DNA of 64,000 nt, taken from Gemmatimonadota bacterium. Lineage in GTDB: Bacteria; Gemmatimonadota; Gemmatimonadetes; Gemmatimonadales; Gemmatimonadaceae. The stretch is taken from positions 62,001-126,000 of the forward strand of contig BJHH01000005.1 in NCBI GenBank assembly GCA_014192065.1. The letters are read 5' to 3'. The translations under genes were made by a program, and so were the position numbers. This document shows, in pieces, positions 16,444 through 25,539 of the stretch. Below the pieces are notes generated by a model, which was not told the origin of the DNA, ran no database searches, and worked only from the letters and a program-made list of their open reading frames with translations. The stretch's first letter is position 1; the number at the start of each line of letters is the position of its first letter.

Positions 16444-19400
16444 TCAGAACTGGATCTGGAGTACGGCCGTGAACGTGCGGTACTGCGGATAGTCGTTGCG
16501 GTCGACCCGCTGGTTCACGGTGCCGACTTCCGGGTCGTATCCGGAGTACGTCGTCCAGGTGTACAGGTTGCGCCCAATGAGCGAGACGGACGCCCCCAGT
16601 GCCGATGTACCGGGGATGCGCGAAAACAGCCGCTTGGGGATCTGGTACTGCACGGACACTTCACGAATCTTCATATAGCTGCCGTTCTCAACGAACCAGT
16701 CCGTCGTCGTGTTGCCGTTGTACAGATTCACGTAGTAGTCGATCGGCTTCTTGTCGCCATCCGCCTTGCCGACCTGATCCACGTCTTTGCTGCGCTGGAA
16801 CTGGTACATGCGCTGCTTGGTTCCGTTGTAGGCGTTACCTCCCAGCTGCGTGTCGAGCAGGCCATAGAAACGCAATCCGCGCCAGTCGATGTTGTTCGTG
16901 ATGCCGTAGTGGAGGTCGGGATTGCCAGCGCCGATCTTGACGATTGAGTTGAGGCCCGTCGCATCGCGCAGACTAATCGGCATGCCCCAGGGGTACGTCG
17001 TGCCGTTGACGAGAACGTTTGTTCCCCACTTGGCGTCCGTGTACTTGCCTCCAGGTCCGACTGCCACGAGGAGTCCGTCGTCGTTGATCGCGAACTGATC
17101 GGCGGCAGGCACCATCGCGGTCGGGAGGCCGCTCGGATTGCGCAGAAACGACGTGCCGTACATCGTCGTGAGGTCTTCGCCGGCGCAGCGGTAGGTGATG
17201 CCGGTGCGGAAGCAGCTGCTGTTGAACTCCGAGATGTGATTGCGCGATCGGTCAACCGTCAGACCTGCGCGCCAAGACGTCGTCCCCTTGCGATAGAGTT
17301 GGGCTTCGATCGTCGCCTCGATGGTATTGCCCACCACGGTGCCTGCATTCTGCCACTGGGTCGTAAAGCCGAATGCGCCCGCCAGCGGGATCTGCAGCAG
17401 CTGGTCGGTGCTTTTCACAGACGCGTAGGACAGCTGCAGCGAATACTTGTTGTCCACGATCACGTCGAGGCCGACTTCCGTCTCGTTCGACGTTTCCGGC
17501 TTCAGGAACCGATTGCCGAGCGTGCCTTTCGCGATACTGCCGTTACCGCTCACCGTGTAGGTCTCGAACTGGTCGGCGAATGACGGCCGGTTGCCGGCGG
17601 TGCCCTGCGACACACGCAACTTGAACTCATTCACCTTCTGCCACGGCCACCAGCGTTCCTGGGCCATGCGGTAGGCCATGCTGCCGCGGTAGTAGGTGTG
17701 CCACTTCTCGCCCGGTCCGAAGAGCGAGCTGCCGTCCTTGCGAATCAGGCCGTCCACAATGAGCCGGCTGTCGTAGTCCAACGCGCCGTTGAAGAAGTAG
17801 CCCTGTGATTGAATCTGAGAGCTGGACGACGAGCTGTTCTTGACCGTGGCGGCGTTGAGTCGTGGTGTGCCGGCAACCGAGAAGTTCGAGCCGGATGCCG
17901 TCGAGGTCTCCGTCTTCTCGTCCTCGATCAACATGCGCACGGTGGAGCGTAGCGTCAGTGGTCCAAACTGCTTGAGCACATTGGCGCTCGCCGATGCGTT
18001 GAGGGCGCTCGTCCACTGGTTCGTTAGCTCGAGCAAGCCGGGGGAGATACCGGGCGCTTCCGCGGTTTTGGAACCGCGATCCAGGAACTGCCGGTAGTTC
18101 CGGTCGGACCGGTCGTAACTGAGGTCCGCGTCGGTGGTGAGCCACGCCAGCGGTGCGTACCGGACGCCGAGGCTGCCGAGTGTACGTGTGCGCTGCGTGG
18201 TCTGATCGTTTGTTTCGGCGATGTAGAGCGGGTTCGGGCGGATACCCACTGGATCGGGCTGGAAGATGTACTTCGTTCCGTCCGGATCTACCTGCAGCAG
18301 GTTTGCGTCGGGCGCCTGATTGATGAGGTCGAAGAAGGTGTTGTCGTCGAGATCTTCGCGGTTCGAGCGCGAGCTGTAGCCGCTGAGTGCGATCGACAGG
18401 TCGGATCGCGGTCGGTGGTCGAGGTTGATGCGCGCGTCAGTGCGTCCATATCCGCCGTGTCCGAGAATCACACCATCCTGCTTCTGATTCGACAGCGTGG
18501 AGAGCCAGTTGGTCCGTTCCGTGTTCTGCGCCACGGTAAATGCATTCGTGGAGAAGTTGCCGGGATCAAAGAACTGCTGCACCGGATCATAAATCGGATC
18601 GATGTATGCGACATCCTGGAATCGCGTCGCCGCGGACCGCGCGATGCGCGCGTCGCGCCCAACCACGGTGCCGGCTGCGTTCACGTACTGGCCCGCCGCG
18701 TTGGTCTGATAAAAGTGGTTCTCGGCCCAGTGCAGCTTGCGGCCGAGCGAGTTGCTGCCCATTTCGGAGCGGAATGTGAACCGCGTCGTGCCCACGCCGA
18801 GGCCGTTGCCGCGTGAGGTGCGGATGTTGATGACGCCGTTGGCCGCGCGCGATCCGTAGAGCGACGCACCGGCGGCACCCTTCACCACTTCGATGCTCTC
18901 GATGTCCTGTGAATTGATGTCGGCGCTGGTCCCGGACAGAATCACGCCGTCAACCACGAGGAGCGGCGCACTCGACTTGTTGATGCTCGTTGGCGTCCGG
19001 ATCTGGATGCTGACCGGGTCACCCGGCTGCGCCGGCGCGATCGTCGAGATGCCGGCGATCTTGCCCTGCACCCCTGCGATGGCGTTGATTGGTGGAACCG
19101 GGGCGTCGGCGCGCGTTATGCGCGCGACGGTGAATGGCACCTTCGTTCCGGACGTCGGGTCGACAACGCCCGTAACGACCGTTGCCTGCAGGTGCAGTAT
19201 TGCACCCTCCACGCGGAAGTTGACGATCGTTGCGGCATCGGCTGTGACAACGACTCCGGTCCGCCGAACGGCCGAGTAGCCGATGCGCCGAGTTTCGAGC
19301 GTGTAGGTGCCTGGCGGCACGCGGAGGATCGTGTACTTCCCGTCATCGGTCGTCATCATCGCGAGCGAGCTGCCCATGATGGCGACGGTCACCGAGCCGA

Positions 19401-19542
19401 TCGGGGCGCCGGCTGCCGAGTCGGTGACGGTGCCCGTGATGCGTCCCTGCTGGGCACGGAGCGTCGTGGTCCCGATCACGAGCAGAAAGAGCGCCGTTGC
19501 CAGTGTCCTGGCGGTGTGGCGGACGTCAGATACGCAGATCAT
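16444..19542 (-). CDS. SusC/RagA-family TonB-dependent outer-membrane transporter
   Basis: 1032 residues from ATG 19542. It has a signal peptide (ending ..TTTLRAQ), then a carboxypeptidase-regulatory-like domain (GRITGTVTDSAAGAPIGSVTV, residues about 33-110), then the plug (GVQGKIAGIS, APLLVVDGVILSG, DIESIEVVKGAAGASLYGSRAANGVINI) and a long beta-barrel ending in FTAVLQIQF with the C-terminal aromatic used for BAM insertion. It imports ligands bound by SusD using TonB energy. The companion SusD gene follows 22 bases later. An S9 peptidase and a TPR lipoprotein lie upstream on the same strand, consistent with a peptide or polymer utilisation locus. Confidence 0.92.
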   Translation of the reverse strand: MICVSDVRHTARTLATALFLLVIGTTTLRAQQGRITGTVTDSAAGAPIGSVTVAIMGSSLAMMTTDDGKYTILRVPPGTYTLETRRIGYSAVRRTGVVVTADAATIVNFRVEGAILHLQATVVTGVVDPTSGTKVPFTVARITRADAPVPPINAIAGVQGKIAGISTIAPAQPGDPVSIQIRTPTSINKSSAPLLVVDGVILSGTSADINSQDIESIEVVKGAAGASLYGSRAANGVINIRTSRGNGLGVGTTRFTFRSEMGSNSLGRKLHWAENHFYQTNAAGQYVNAAGTVVGRDARIARSAATRFQDVAYIDPIYDPVQQFFDPGNFSTNAFTVAQNTERTNWLSTLSNQKQDGVILGHGGYGRTDARINLDHRPRSDLSIALSGYSSRSNREDLDDNTFFDLINQAPDANLLQVDPDGTKYIFQPDPVGIRPNPLYIAETNDQTTQRTRTLGSLGVRYAPLAWLTTDADLSYDRSDRNYRQFLDRGSKTAEAPGISPGLLELTNQWTSALNASASANVLKQFGPLTLRSTVRMLIEDEKTETSTASGSNFSVAGTPRLNAATVKNSSSSSSQIQSQGYFFNGALDYDSRLIVDGLIRKDGSSLFGPGEKWHTYYRGSMAYRMAQERWWPWQKVNEFKLRVSQGTAGNRPSFADQFETYTVSGNGSIAKGTLGNRFLKPETSNETEVGLDVIVDNKYSLQLSYASVKSTDQLLQIPLAGAFGFTTQWQNAGTVVGNTIEATIEAQLYRKGTTSWRAGLTVDRSRNHISEFNSSCFRTGITYRCAGEDLTTMYGTSFLRNPSGLPTAMVPAADQFAINDDGLLVAVGPGGKYTDAKWGTNVLVNGTTYPWGMPISLRDATGLNSIVKIGAGNPDLHYGITNNIDWRGLRFYGLLDTQLGGNAYNGTKQRMYQFQRSKDVDQVGKADGDKKPIDYYVNLYNGNTTTDWFVENGSYMKIREVSVQYQIPKRLFSRIPGTSALGASVSLIGRNLYTWTTYSGYDPEVGTVNQRVDRNDYPQYRTFTAVLQIQF

Positions 19543-19626
19543 CGCGGTAGGGCCTCTTGAGACATCACGTAATTGGGAACTGCCGGGTTTGTGCTGCTGC
19601 CACTTTTCGCCCTGCGAACAGGCCTT

Positions 19627-20814
19627 TTACCGCAGCGGCGGTGGTACGCGCGGGCTCGCGATGCGCGGATCCTTCTTCCATTCCTGGTTGTCTTTCCGGA
19701 ATTCGCTGGACGGTCGGAGGTTCCATGCGAAGAAGGTCCACGTCCGGTCCCACGAGTCGATCTGCTCGGGTGTGTCGTCGCGCTCGGTGCTCGCCTCGTT
19801 CACGCGCCGGTTGAACGTGTGTCCGCATCCGCCACCGCCTTGCGGCGGATTGACGTAGATCTTGGTTTCAGCCAGCTCCGGCTTCAGCGCGCGCAGCGTG
19901 TAGACGAACTGCTGATTTTCGCGGAAGAAGACGTCGCAGTCGTTCGTTGCCACGTGGACGAGCATCGGAACCTTGAGGTTCTCCGCGTGGAATACGGGCG
20001 AACGCTTGATGTACTCCTCGACGTTTTCAAATGGCAGGCCCTGAATGCCTTCTTCCGCTGCATAGTCCCGCGCATAGCCGGGGCCGTGGTCGGAAAGACG
20101 GAAGATCAGGTTCGTCACCGGCACCATCGCGACGCCGGCACGGAACGGCTGAGGTTCGCGGAACAGGTTGAGCGCCGTGATGAAACCTCCGTGGCTCCAC
20201 CCCATCATGCCGAGGCGGTCCATGTCCACGTAGTTGAGCGTCTTCAGGAAGTCCACGGAGGCCAGCGCGTCGTCCACTTCCTTGCCGCCGTAGTCGATCT
20301 TGCGGTGAAAGTCGTTGCCGTAGCCGGTGCTGCCGCGGTAGTTGGGCGTGATGACCACGTATCCGCGCTGGACCGCTTCGCGAACGAAGGGCCACATGCC
20401 GAGGCCCCAGTTCGAATGCACGCCGCCGTGTACCCAGACGAGCGCCGCATGCTTCGTCGCCTTCTTGGCAAGCGGCGCGAATAGGTAGGCGGGAATCTCG
20501 AGCCCGTCCACTCGGCTCTTGTACGTCACCTTCCGAAACTCTAACACCCCTTTCGCGCGCGCTTCGTACGCACTGTCCGTTTCGATGCGCTGGCGAATCT
20601 GGTTGTCGCAGTTCGCGCCGCAGCCGGCGAGGTCGGCCGGTGCCTTGCTCACGAAGAGAGCGCGCGCGCGCGCGGTATCGGTGATGACAACACCTCGACC
20701 ACCTCCACCTCCAGCTCCACCTCCACGGCCCGCGCGGCCGCCGCGGCCGGCGGTGGTGTCCTGCGCGATCAAAGGTGCGGCAACCAGCAGTGCAGCAATG
20801 ACGAGGCGTTTCAT
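19627..20814 (-). CDS. Secreted S9-type prolyl oligopeptidase-like serine hydrolase
   Basis: 395 residues from ATG 20814, preceded by GTGAGG; the 64 extra upstream codons are rejected. The signal peptide MKRLVIAALLVAAPLIAQ is followed by a Gly/Arg-rich tract (residues 23-41), then an alpha/beta-hydrolase domain. GWSHGG gives nucleophile Ser207, VATNDCDV holds the likely acid, and GGGCGHTF the likely His. Family members cut short peptides or act as esterases. The usual N-terminal propeller of S9 is absent, leaving only the catalytic domain plus a short lead. It lies 84 bases upstream of SusC on the same strand and could supply peptides to that transporter. GC/NC cysteines (residues 65 and 69) may form a disulfide. 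Confidence 0.83.
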   Translation of the reverse strand: MKRLVIAALLVAAPLIAQDTTAGRGGRAGRGGGAGGGGGRGVVITDTARARALFVSKAPADLAGCGANCDNQIRQRIETDSAYEARAKGVLEFRKVTYKSRVDGLEIPAYLFAPLAKKATKHAALVWVHGGVHSNWGLGMWPFVREAVQRGYVVITPNYRGSTGYGNDFHRKIDYGGKEVDDALASVDFLKTLNYVDMDRLGMMGWSHGGFITALNLFREPQPFRAGVAMVPVTNLIFRLSDHGPGYARDYAAEEGIQGLPFENVEEYIKRSPVFHAENLKVPMLVHVATNDCDVFFRENQQFVYTLRALKPELAETKIYVNPPQGGGGCGHTFNRRVNEASTERDDTPEQIDSWDRTWTFFAWNLRPSSEFRKDNQEWKKDPRIASPRVPPPLR

Positions 20815-20909
20815 CGAGGTCCTCACGTCGGGTGAAAAGGCGAGGGCTATAGTTACAGCCCTACACACGTCCTGCCAAAGTTGTTGACCAGTTTCTGGTG
20901 CTCGCGAAC

Positions 20910-20925
20910 CCGCGTTTTGACGCGG
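20910..20925 (-). terminator. Hairpin after the TPR lipoprotein gene
   Basis: A 6-bp GC-rich stem, CCGCGT/ACGCGG with a four-base loop, begins 24 bases after the TPR stop. A second small palindrome, ACCAG-TTT-CTGGT, follows at 20887-20899. Together they could terminate the TPR transcript before the S9 gene, though no U-tract is present. Confidence 0.35.
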
Positions 20926-20948
20926 TCGGCACCAGCCAGCGTCGCCGG

Positions 20949-21932
20949 CTATCGGCGCGATCGTGCCAGTTCGGCCTCCGCCGCGATGTAACCGAATGCA
21001 CCCCATTGTCCGCCGGCGATTATTCGCCGCCAGGTCTGCTCCGCCAGCATCGTCCGGCCATTATACCAGTGCCAATTCGCGAGTCCGTACGCGGCCGTGG
21101 CATCCGTCACGCTCATCTCACCGCTCGGGCCAACTGAGAGCACGGAATCCGGCGACACCAGTCCGCGGTACATCAACATCAGCTGATGATACTGCATGTT
21201 TTCGAGCACCTGCATCGTCGGCGTGAACTGGGCCGCGAGCTGCGCGGCCTCCGCGTTTCGTCCGAGGCGACGCAAGGACATGTACAGCCAGTGCGCGATC
21301 GATACGCGCCGATCGTCGTTACGCGCGTCGGTCATCTCGCGCCGGTACACCGGCAGCGCCTTTTCGTAGTCGCCCTTCAGGTAGTACGCGAGCGCGAGAT
21401 GGTAGCGGATGTTGGAGTGCAGTGTGCCGATCGGCTGGTTGGCCGCGTTCGGCTGCCCGTCGGGCTCGACGATGTCCGGCTTTCCGTCCACCAGCTTCTC
21501 CGCGCGCTCCAGATCACGAATCGCATTGTCGAACTCGCGCACGCTGATGTAGCGATGGCCGCGGTGCCGGTAGAGCCACGGGTTGTCGGGATGCAGTTCA
21601 GCACCGCGCGTGTAGATCGCGATCGACTCGCGCAGGCGACCGAGGTAGCCGAGCCGTCGCGCGTACCAGATGATCGAATCCACATTCGTCGGGGTGTGAT
21701 CGTACGCGCGCTTCGCCTCGGCGAGTTGCTGCTCGTACCGCGCGCGCACCGCAGGCGCGATCGGCAGCGTACGCAGCGTGTCTCCGAGCAGTGACATCGC
21801 CTCGACACCGGCGGGTCGGGCAGGTGACGTCGGGATCCGTTCGACTCGGATGCGAATGCACGATCCGAATACCACGATCAGCCCGCATCCCACTGCCAGC
21901 GCCCGCCCTACACGCCTCAGTTCGCCAGTCAT
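20949..21932 (-). CDS. TPR-repeat lipoprotein of unknown role
   Basis: 327 residues from ATG 21932. The N-terminal helix ends in VVFGSC, a lipobox-like sequence, so membrane anchoring is likely. At least four tetratricopeptide-type helical pairs follow: VDSIIWYARRLGYLGRLRESIAIYTRGAELHPDN, then HRGHRYISVREFDNAIRDLERAEKL, IRYHLALAYYLKGDYEKALPVYRREM and WLYMSLRRLGRNAEAAQLAAQF. TPR scaffolds mediate protein contacts, so this may organise an envelope complex. It is transcribed towards the S9/SusC/SusD genes. No enzymatic motif is visible and the role is unknown. Confidence 0.8.
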   Translation of the reverse strand: MTGELRRVGRALAVGCGLIVVFGSCIRIRVERIPTSPARPAGVEAMSLLGDTLRTLPIAPAVRARYEQQLAEAKRAYDHTPTNVDSIIWYARRLGYLGRLRESIAIYTRGAELHPDNPWLYRHRGHRYISVREFDNAIRDLERAEKLVDGKPDIVEPDGQPNAANQPIGTLHSNIRYHLALAYYLKGDYEKALPVYRREMTDARNDDRRVSIAHWLYMSLRRLGRNAEAAQLAAQFTPTMQVLENMQYHQLMLMYRGLVSPDSVLSVGPSGEMSVTDATAAYGLANWHWYNGRTMLAEQTWRRIIAGGQWGAFGYIAAEAELARSRR

Positions 21933-22288
21933 ATGAAGTAGTCCGCCTGATTCGGGTGGAGATAGAGTATGCCCATCTGCTCGCCGTTCGCCATCCACCG
22001 CGCCGCCGGATACCCCTCCTCGGCGGCCGGTAGGTTGCAGAACTCGTCTGGATCTTCTTGTAATGAAGAGCGCGTGGTGATGCTAAGTCGTTTACAAACA
22101 TAGTGTTATGCGACAACTGCCAGCGCGAATCGGCTTGGCATAGAGGCCGAGCGGAAGAATACACTGTTACGCCCGCTGCTGGCTGACTCTCAAAGCAGGT
22201 ATCGCTCGGGGTGACTGAATTGCCAGTTCGGCACCCGTACACGATCATTCCGAACACGTAACAGCATGCCCCATCGAATCCGCGAGAA
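21933..22288. other. 356-bp divergent intergenic region
   Basis: This stretch lies between the TPR gene and a GNAT gene and looks more AT-rich than its surroundings. No convincing gene is present. It contains small inverted elements (CTGTTACG at 22164-22171 and CGTAACAG at 22257-22264) and a possible but weak promoter for the GNAT gene (TTGGCA, then TACACT 19 bases later). Both divergent promoters must lie here. Confidence 0.5.
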
Positions 22289-22831
22289 ATGCCACCGTTC
22301 GACGTTATCATCACGCACCTCGAACTTTCCCCAGAAGACTTCAAGCCGAAGCGTTCTGGTCGCGGAGATGTAGCATTTTCGCAGGTCGGCAAGCCAGTTC
22401 CTGAACTCAACCGGTTCTTCTACGCGGCGATCGGCGGCCGGTGGTTCTGGCTCGACCGGCGCCCCTGGACTCTTGCCCGATGGGCCGCTCACCTAGCGGA
22501 CGCCAGCCGGATTGAGACCTGGATTCTGTCTGCCGGCGGTGTCCCGGCCGGCTATGTGGAGCTCGAACATAAGGACGGCGGAGCGGTCGAAATCGACTAC
22601 CTCGGTCTGCTCGACGCCTTCATCGGTGAAGGGCTCGGCGCGCACCTCCTGACCTGCGCCGTCGAGCGCGCCATCGCCATGGGCGCCACCAAGGTCCTGC
22701 TCAACACCTGTAACCTCGACCACCCCAAGGCTCGTGCCAACTACGAGTCCCGCGGATTCCAGGCCGTCCGAACTGAGGTCAAAACCATGGAAGTTCCGGC
22801 TCAACCGCCTGGTCCTTGGGAAGGCGCGTAA
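22289..22831 (+). CDS. GNAT-family N-acetyltransferase
   Basis: 180 residues from ATG 22289. The sequence has RPWTLARWAAHL, GVPAGYVELEHKDGGAVEIDYLGLLDAFIGEGLGAHLL (motif A with GEGLG) and ARANYESRGFQAVR (motif B), so it belongs to the acetyl-CoA-dependent GNAT superfamily. The N-terminal half is aromatic rich (RFFYAAIGGRWFWLDRRPW), a pattern seen in a GNAT subgroup of unknown substrate. It stands alone in the divergent region and is followed 118 bases later by an amidohydrolase. It is not closely similar to the three GNATs at 13.2-14.8 kb. Confidence 0.83.
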   Translation: MPPFDVIITHLELSPEDFKPKRSGRGDVAFSQVGKPVPELNRFFYAAIGGRWFWLDRRPWTLARWAAHLADASRIETWILSAGGVPAGYVELEHKDGGAVEIDYLGLLDAFIGEGLGAHLLTCAVERAIAMGATKVLLNTCNLDHPKARANYESRGFQAVRTEVKTMEVPAQPPGPWEGA

Positions 22832-22949
22832 ACACCAGTTTGAGCGAAAAAGCGCCACGCGGGACCCGATTGTCTCGAATCGCCCGTTGTTTTTTCGTAC
22901 ATTTTTCGCGTACCGCCACCGCACCGCGCGCCACCATTGGGAGGATCTA

Positions 22950-24623
22950 ATGAAGAGCCGTACTCTCTCCGTTTTCGGTCTCATCGTCACCGTTTTGGTT
23001 GTGCCTGGCAACGCGGGCGCTCTTCCTGCGGCGCCGCAAACGGCCGCCCAAGCGACCGTCACACCGCAGAACCTCCGCGCTGAGCGCGCCGACGACCCGG
23101 CCGCGGCTCCTGCGCGCCGCGAAGGCGATGGTCCGTTCACCCGGCTCATCATTCGAGGCGCCACCCTGATCGACGGAACCGGCGGCCCGCCGCGCGGACC
23201 GGTGGATATCGTGATCGAAGGCAACAAAATCGTGGATATCGCCGGCGCCGGTACGCCGGGGCTCCCGATGAACGACTCCACGCGCCGTCCGAGGGGCGCC
23301 GTGCGTGAAATCCAGGCCGCCGGGATGTATGTGATTCCCGGATTGGTCGATTTGCACGTGCATCAGGGTACCAAACAGAAGGCGCCCGACTCCGAGTACT
23401 ACAACAAGCTCTGGCTCGCCCACGGCATCACCGCCGTGCGCGGCGTGCCGTTCGCCAGTTTTGACTATTCAATGAAGGAAAAGGCGCGCAGCGCAAAAAA
23501 CGAGATCACCGCGCCACGGTACATCGTCTACCAGCGCCCCGGCAGCGGTTGGGAGAAGGGTCCGGTGCGCACTCCGGAGCAGGCACGCGAATGGGTGCGT
23601 TGGCTCGCCCAAAATGGCGGCGATGGACTCAAGGTTGGTGCAGAGCGCCCCGACATCATGGCCGCGCTGCTCGATGAAGCGAAGAAGCTCGGGCTCGGAT
23701 CGACTGCCCACTTGCAGCAGACCGGCGTCGCGCAGATGAACGCCGACGAAGCGACCCGGCTCGGCCTGCAGACCATCACGCACTTCTATGGACTGTTCGA
23801 GGCGATGTATGATCGCAACTCCGTGCAGCCATGGCCTGTCGACATCAACTACAACGACGAGCAGAATCGCTTTGGCCAGGTTGCGCGCCAGTGGAATCTC
23901 GTCACCCCGCGCGGCGAGAAATGGAACTCGCTGCTCAAGAAGTTCAAAGAGCGCGACGTGACGCTCGACCCGACGATGGTGGCGTACCTCACCGGCCGCG
24001 ACCTGACGCACCACATGGCCGCGCCTTGGCACCAGAAGTACACGCTCCCGACGCTCTGGGACTACTACACACCGAGCCGTGCGAATCACGGATCGTACTG
24101 GTACTACTGGACCACGGCCGACGAAGTCGCGTGGCGTAACTTCTACCGCGTCTGGATGGAGTTTCTCAACGACTACAAGAACATGGGCGGCCGCGTCGTA
24201 GCGAGCTCGGACGCGGGATTCATCTACAACACGCCGGGCTTCTCGACGATTCAAGAAATGGAACTGCTCCAGGAAGCCGGATTCCATCCGCTCGAGGTGA
24301 TTCGCGCGGGCACCTATCACGCCGCCGAGACGCTCGCCAAGAATAAGACGACACCGATGGAGTACGGCAGCGTGCAGATCGGCATGCTCGCCGACCTCGC
24401 GGTCGTGGACCAGAACCCGCTCGAGAATCTGAAGGTTCTGTATGGAACGGGCGCGCTCAAGCTCAACGACAAGACGGGCAAGCCAGAGCAGGTGGGCGGG
24501 GTGAAGTGGACGATCAAGGACGGTATCGTCTACGACGCAAAGAAACTCCTTGCCGACGTCGCGAAGATGGTGGACGACCAGCGCAAGACGCGTCCCGCGA
24601 CCGACGCGATCAGGCCGAAGTAG
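22950..24623 (+). CDS. Exported metal-dependent amidohydrolase
   Basis: 557 residues from ATG 22950, with GGGAGGA just upstream; the extra 72 codons of open frame overlap the GNAT gene. A signal peptide (MKSRTLSVFGLIVTVLVVPGNAGA) comes first. The amidohydrolase fold then shows LIDGTGGPPRGPVDIVIEGNKIVDI and VIPGLVDLHVHQGT with the HxH metal site, a later STAHLQQ histidine, ITHFYGLFE and ASSDAG with the final Asp. Members hydrolyse amide or imide bonds in cyclic or N-acyl substrates; the substrate here is unknown. The C-terminus ends exactly where ABC-exporter-like sequence begins in another frame, so the last few residues may come from a recombination junction. Confidence 0.87.
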   Translation: MKSRTLSVFGLIVTVLVVPGNAGALPAAPQTAAQATVTPQNLRAERADDPAAAPARREGDGPFTRLIIRGATLIDGTGGPPRGPVDIVIEGNKIVDIAGAGTPGLPMNDSTRRPRGAVREIQAAGMYVIPGLVDLHVHQGTKQKAPDSEYYNKLWLAHGITAVRGVPFASFDYSMKEKARSAKNEITAPRYIVYQRPGSGWEKGPVRTPEQAREWVRWLAQNGGDGLKVGAERPDIMAALLDEAKKLGLGSTAHLQQTGVAQMNADEATRLGLQTITHFYGLFEAMYDRNSVQPWPVDINYNDEQNRFGQVARQWNLVTPRGEKWNSLLKKFKERDVTLDPTMVAYLTGRDLTHHMAAPWHQKYTLPTLWDYYTPSRANHGSYWYYWTTADEVAWRNFYRVWMEFLNDYKNMGGRVVASSDAGFIYNTPGFSTIQEMELLQEAGFHPLEVIRAGTYHAAETLAKNKTTPMEYGSVQIGMLADLAVVDQNPLENLKVLYGTGALKLNDKTGKPEQVGGVKWTIKDGIVYDAKKLLADVAKMVDDQRKTRPATDAIRPK

Positions 24624-24835
24624 TCGCGGGCATTGAAGCCGCGATGCGCGGACGCACCACCGTGGTGATCACGCATCGACTGGCGCTCGCACAATGCGCC
24701 GATCGGATCATCGTCCTGCAGGGCGGTTGCATTGTGGAAGAGGGCACGCCAACGGAACTGATGGCCAAGGGCGAGGCGTTCACGGCGCTCTTCGTCGAGA
24801 GCGCCGCGGCCGCGTCGTTAGATTCCCATGCATGA
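24612..24835 (+). pseudogene. C-terminal remnant of an ABC exporter ATPase
   Basis: Only about 74 codons resemble an ABC exporter: AEVVAGIEAAMRG, then TVVITHRLALAQCADRIIVL with the H-loop His, and VEEGTPTELMAKGEAFTALF, the usual C-terminus of MsbA-type half-transporters. Walker A, the signature motif, Walker B and all membrane segments are missing. Upstream in this frame lies the out-of-frame 3' end of the amidohydrolase gene. The remnant ends with TGA overlapping the start of the subtilase (ATGA), as expected for a former operon partner. I infer a deletion that removed most of the transporter. Whether any part is still translated is unknown. Confidence 0.75.
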
Positions 24836-25539
24836 GCCTCTCGCTGCCGCGCGGTATTCGCGTCGCCATTGTCGATAGCGGCATCGCCACCGGGCATCCG
24901 CATGTGGGAGAAGTCGGTGAAGGGGTCTCGCTCTTGCCCTGGGTGGAAGACACGCTCGACCGCATCGGGCACGGCACCGCCGTCGCCGGAGCGATTCGCG
25001 AGAAGGCGCCGAGCGCGGAGCTCATCCCCGTCAAGGTGTTCGACCGCAATCTCCGCACCGACGGCGTGTCGCTGGCCGCCGCCATCCGGTGGGCCGCCGA
25101 GCACGACTGCCAGTTGATCAACCTTTCGCTTGGCACTGCGAACGTCGAGCATCAGGCGCTGCTCGAGTCGGCGGTGGATTTCGCCATCCAAAACGGTTGC
25201 ATGGTGATTGCGGCATACGAAGCCGAGGGCAAGCGATATTTGCCCGGGTCGTTCGACAGCGTGATTGGCGTGGTCGGGAGCGCTGCGCTCGGACGCGAGC
25301 GCCTCGTGATCAAGCCAGCGGCGAAGGGTGGCCTTCGACTCGGCGCGTCTATCTATCCTCGGCCGATTCCCGGTGTGCCGAAAGAAAAGAACCTCCACGG
25401 GATTTCATTCGCCGTCGCCAATGTGACGGGCACCCTCGCGCGGTACCTCGCCAACGGTACCACGAAGGACCTCCGAGGTTTCATCAAGCAGCTTCAGGAT
25501 CAGAACCACAAGGGTTCCTCGCGCCGGAGTGCGCCATGA
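24832..25539 (+). CDS. Small cytoplasmic subtilisin-like (S8) serine peptidase
   Basis: 235 residues from ATG 24832. The triad is readable: Asp15 in VAIVDSGI, His47 in RIGHGTAVAGAI and Ser192 in HGISFAVANVTG. The usual oxyanion-hole Asn of the AAGN motif is absent; the sequence there is VIAAYEAEG (125-133). No signal peptide, prodomain or C-terminal extension is present, so it probably acts in the cytoplasm. Small leaderless subtilases of this kind occur in peptide-maturation gene sets, where they trim precursor peptides before ABC export. The ABC-exporter stub directly upstream (ATGA overlap) fits that idea, but no precursor peptide or modifying enzyme was found. Activity may be reduced by the missing Asn. 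Confidence 0.8.
   Translation: MSLSLPRGIRVAIVDSGIATGHPHVGEVGEGVSLLPWVEDTLDRIGHGTAVAGAIREKAPSAELIPVKVFDRNLRTDGVSLAAAIRWAAEHDCQLINLSLGTANVEHQALLESAVDFAIQNGCMVIAAYEAEGKRYLPGSFDSVIGVVGSAALGRERLVIKPAAKGGLRLGASIYPRPIPGVPKEKNLHGISFAVANVTGTLARYLANGTTKDLRGFIKQLQDQNHKGSSRRSAP

Noticed and set aside
21933-22288. Possible integron attC-like site before the GNAT gene (GTGTTATGCG and short inverted repeats).
   Set aside because: The core does not match the RYYYAAC/GTTRRRY pattern, the arms do not pair over the expected length, and no integrase or second cassette is present.
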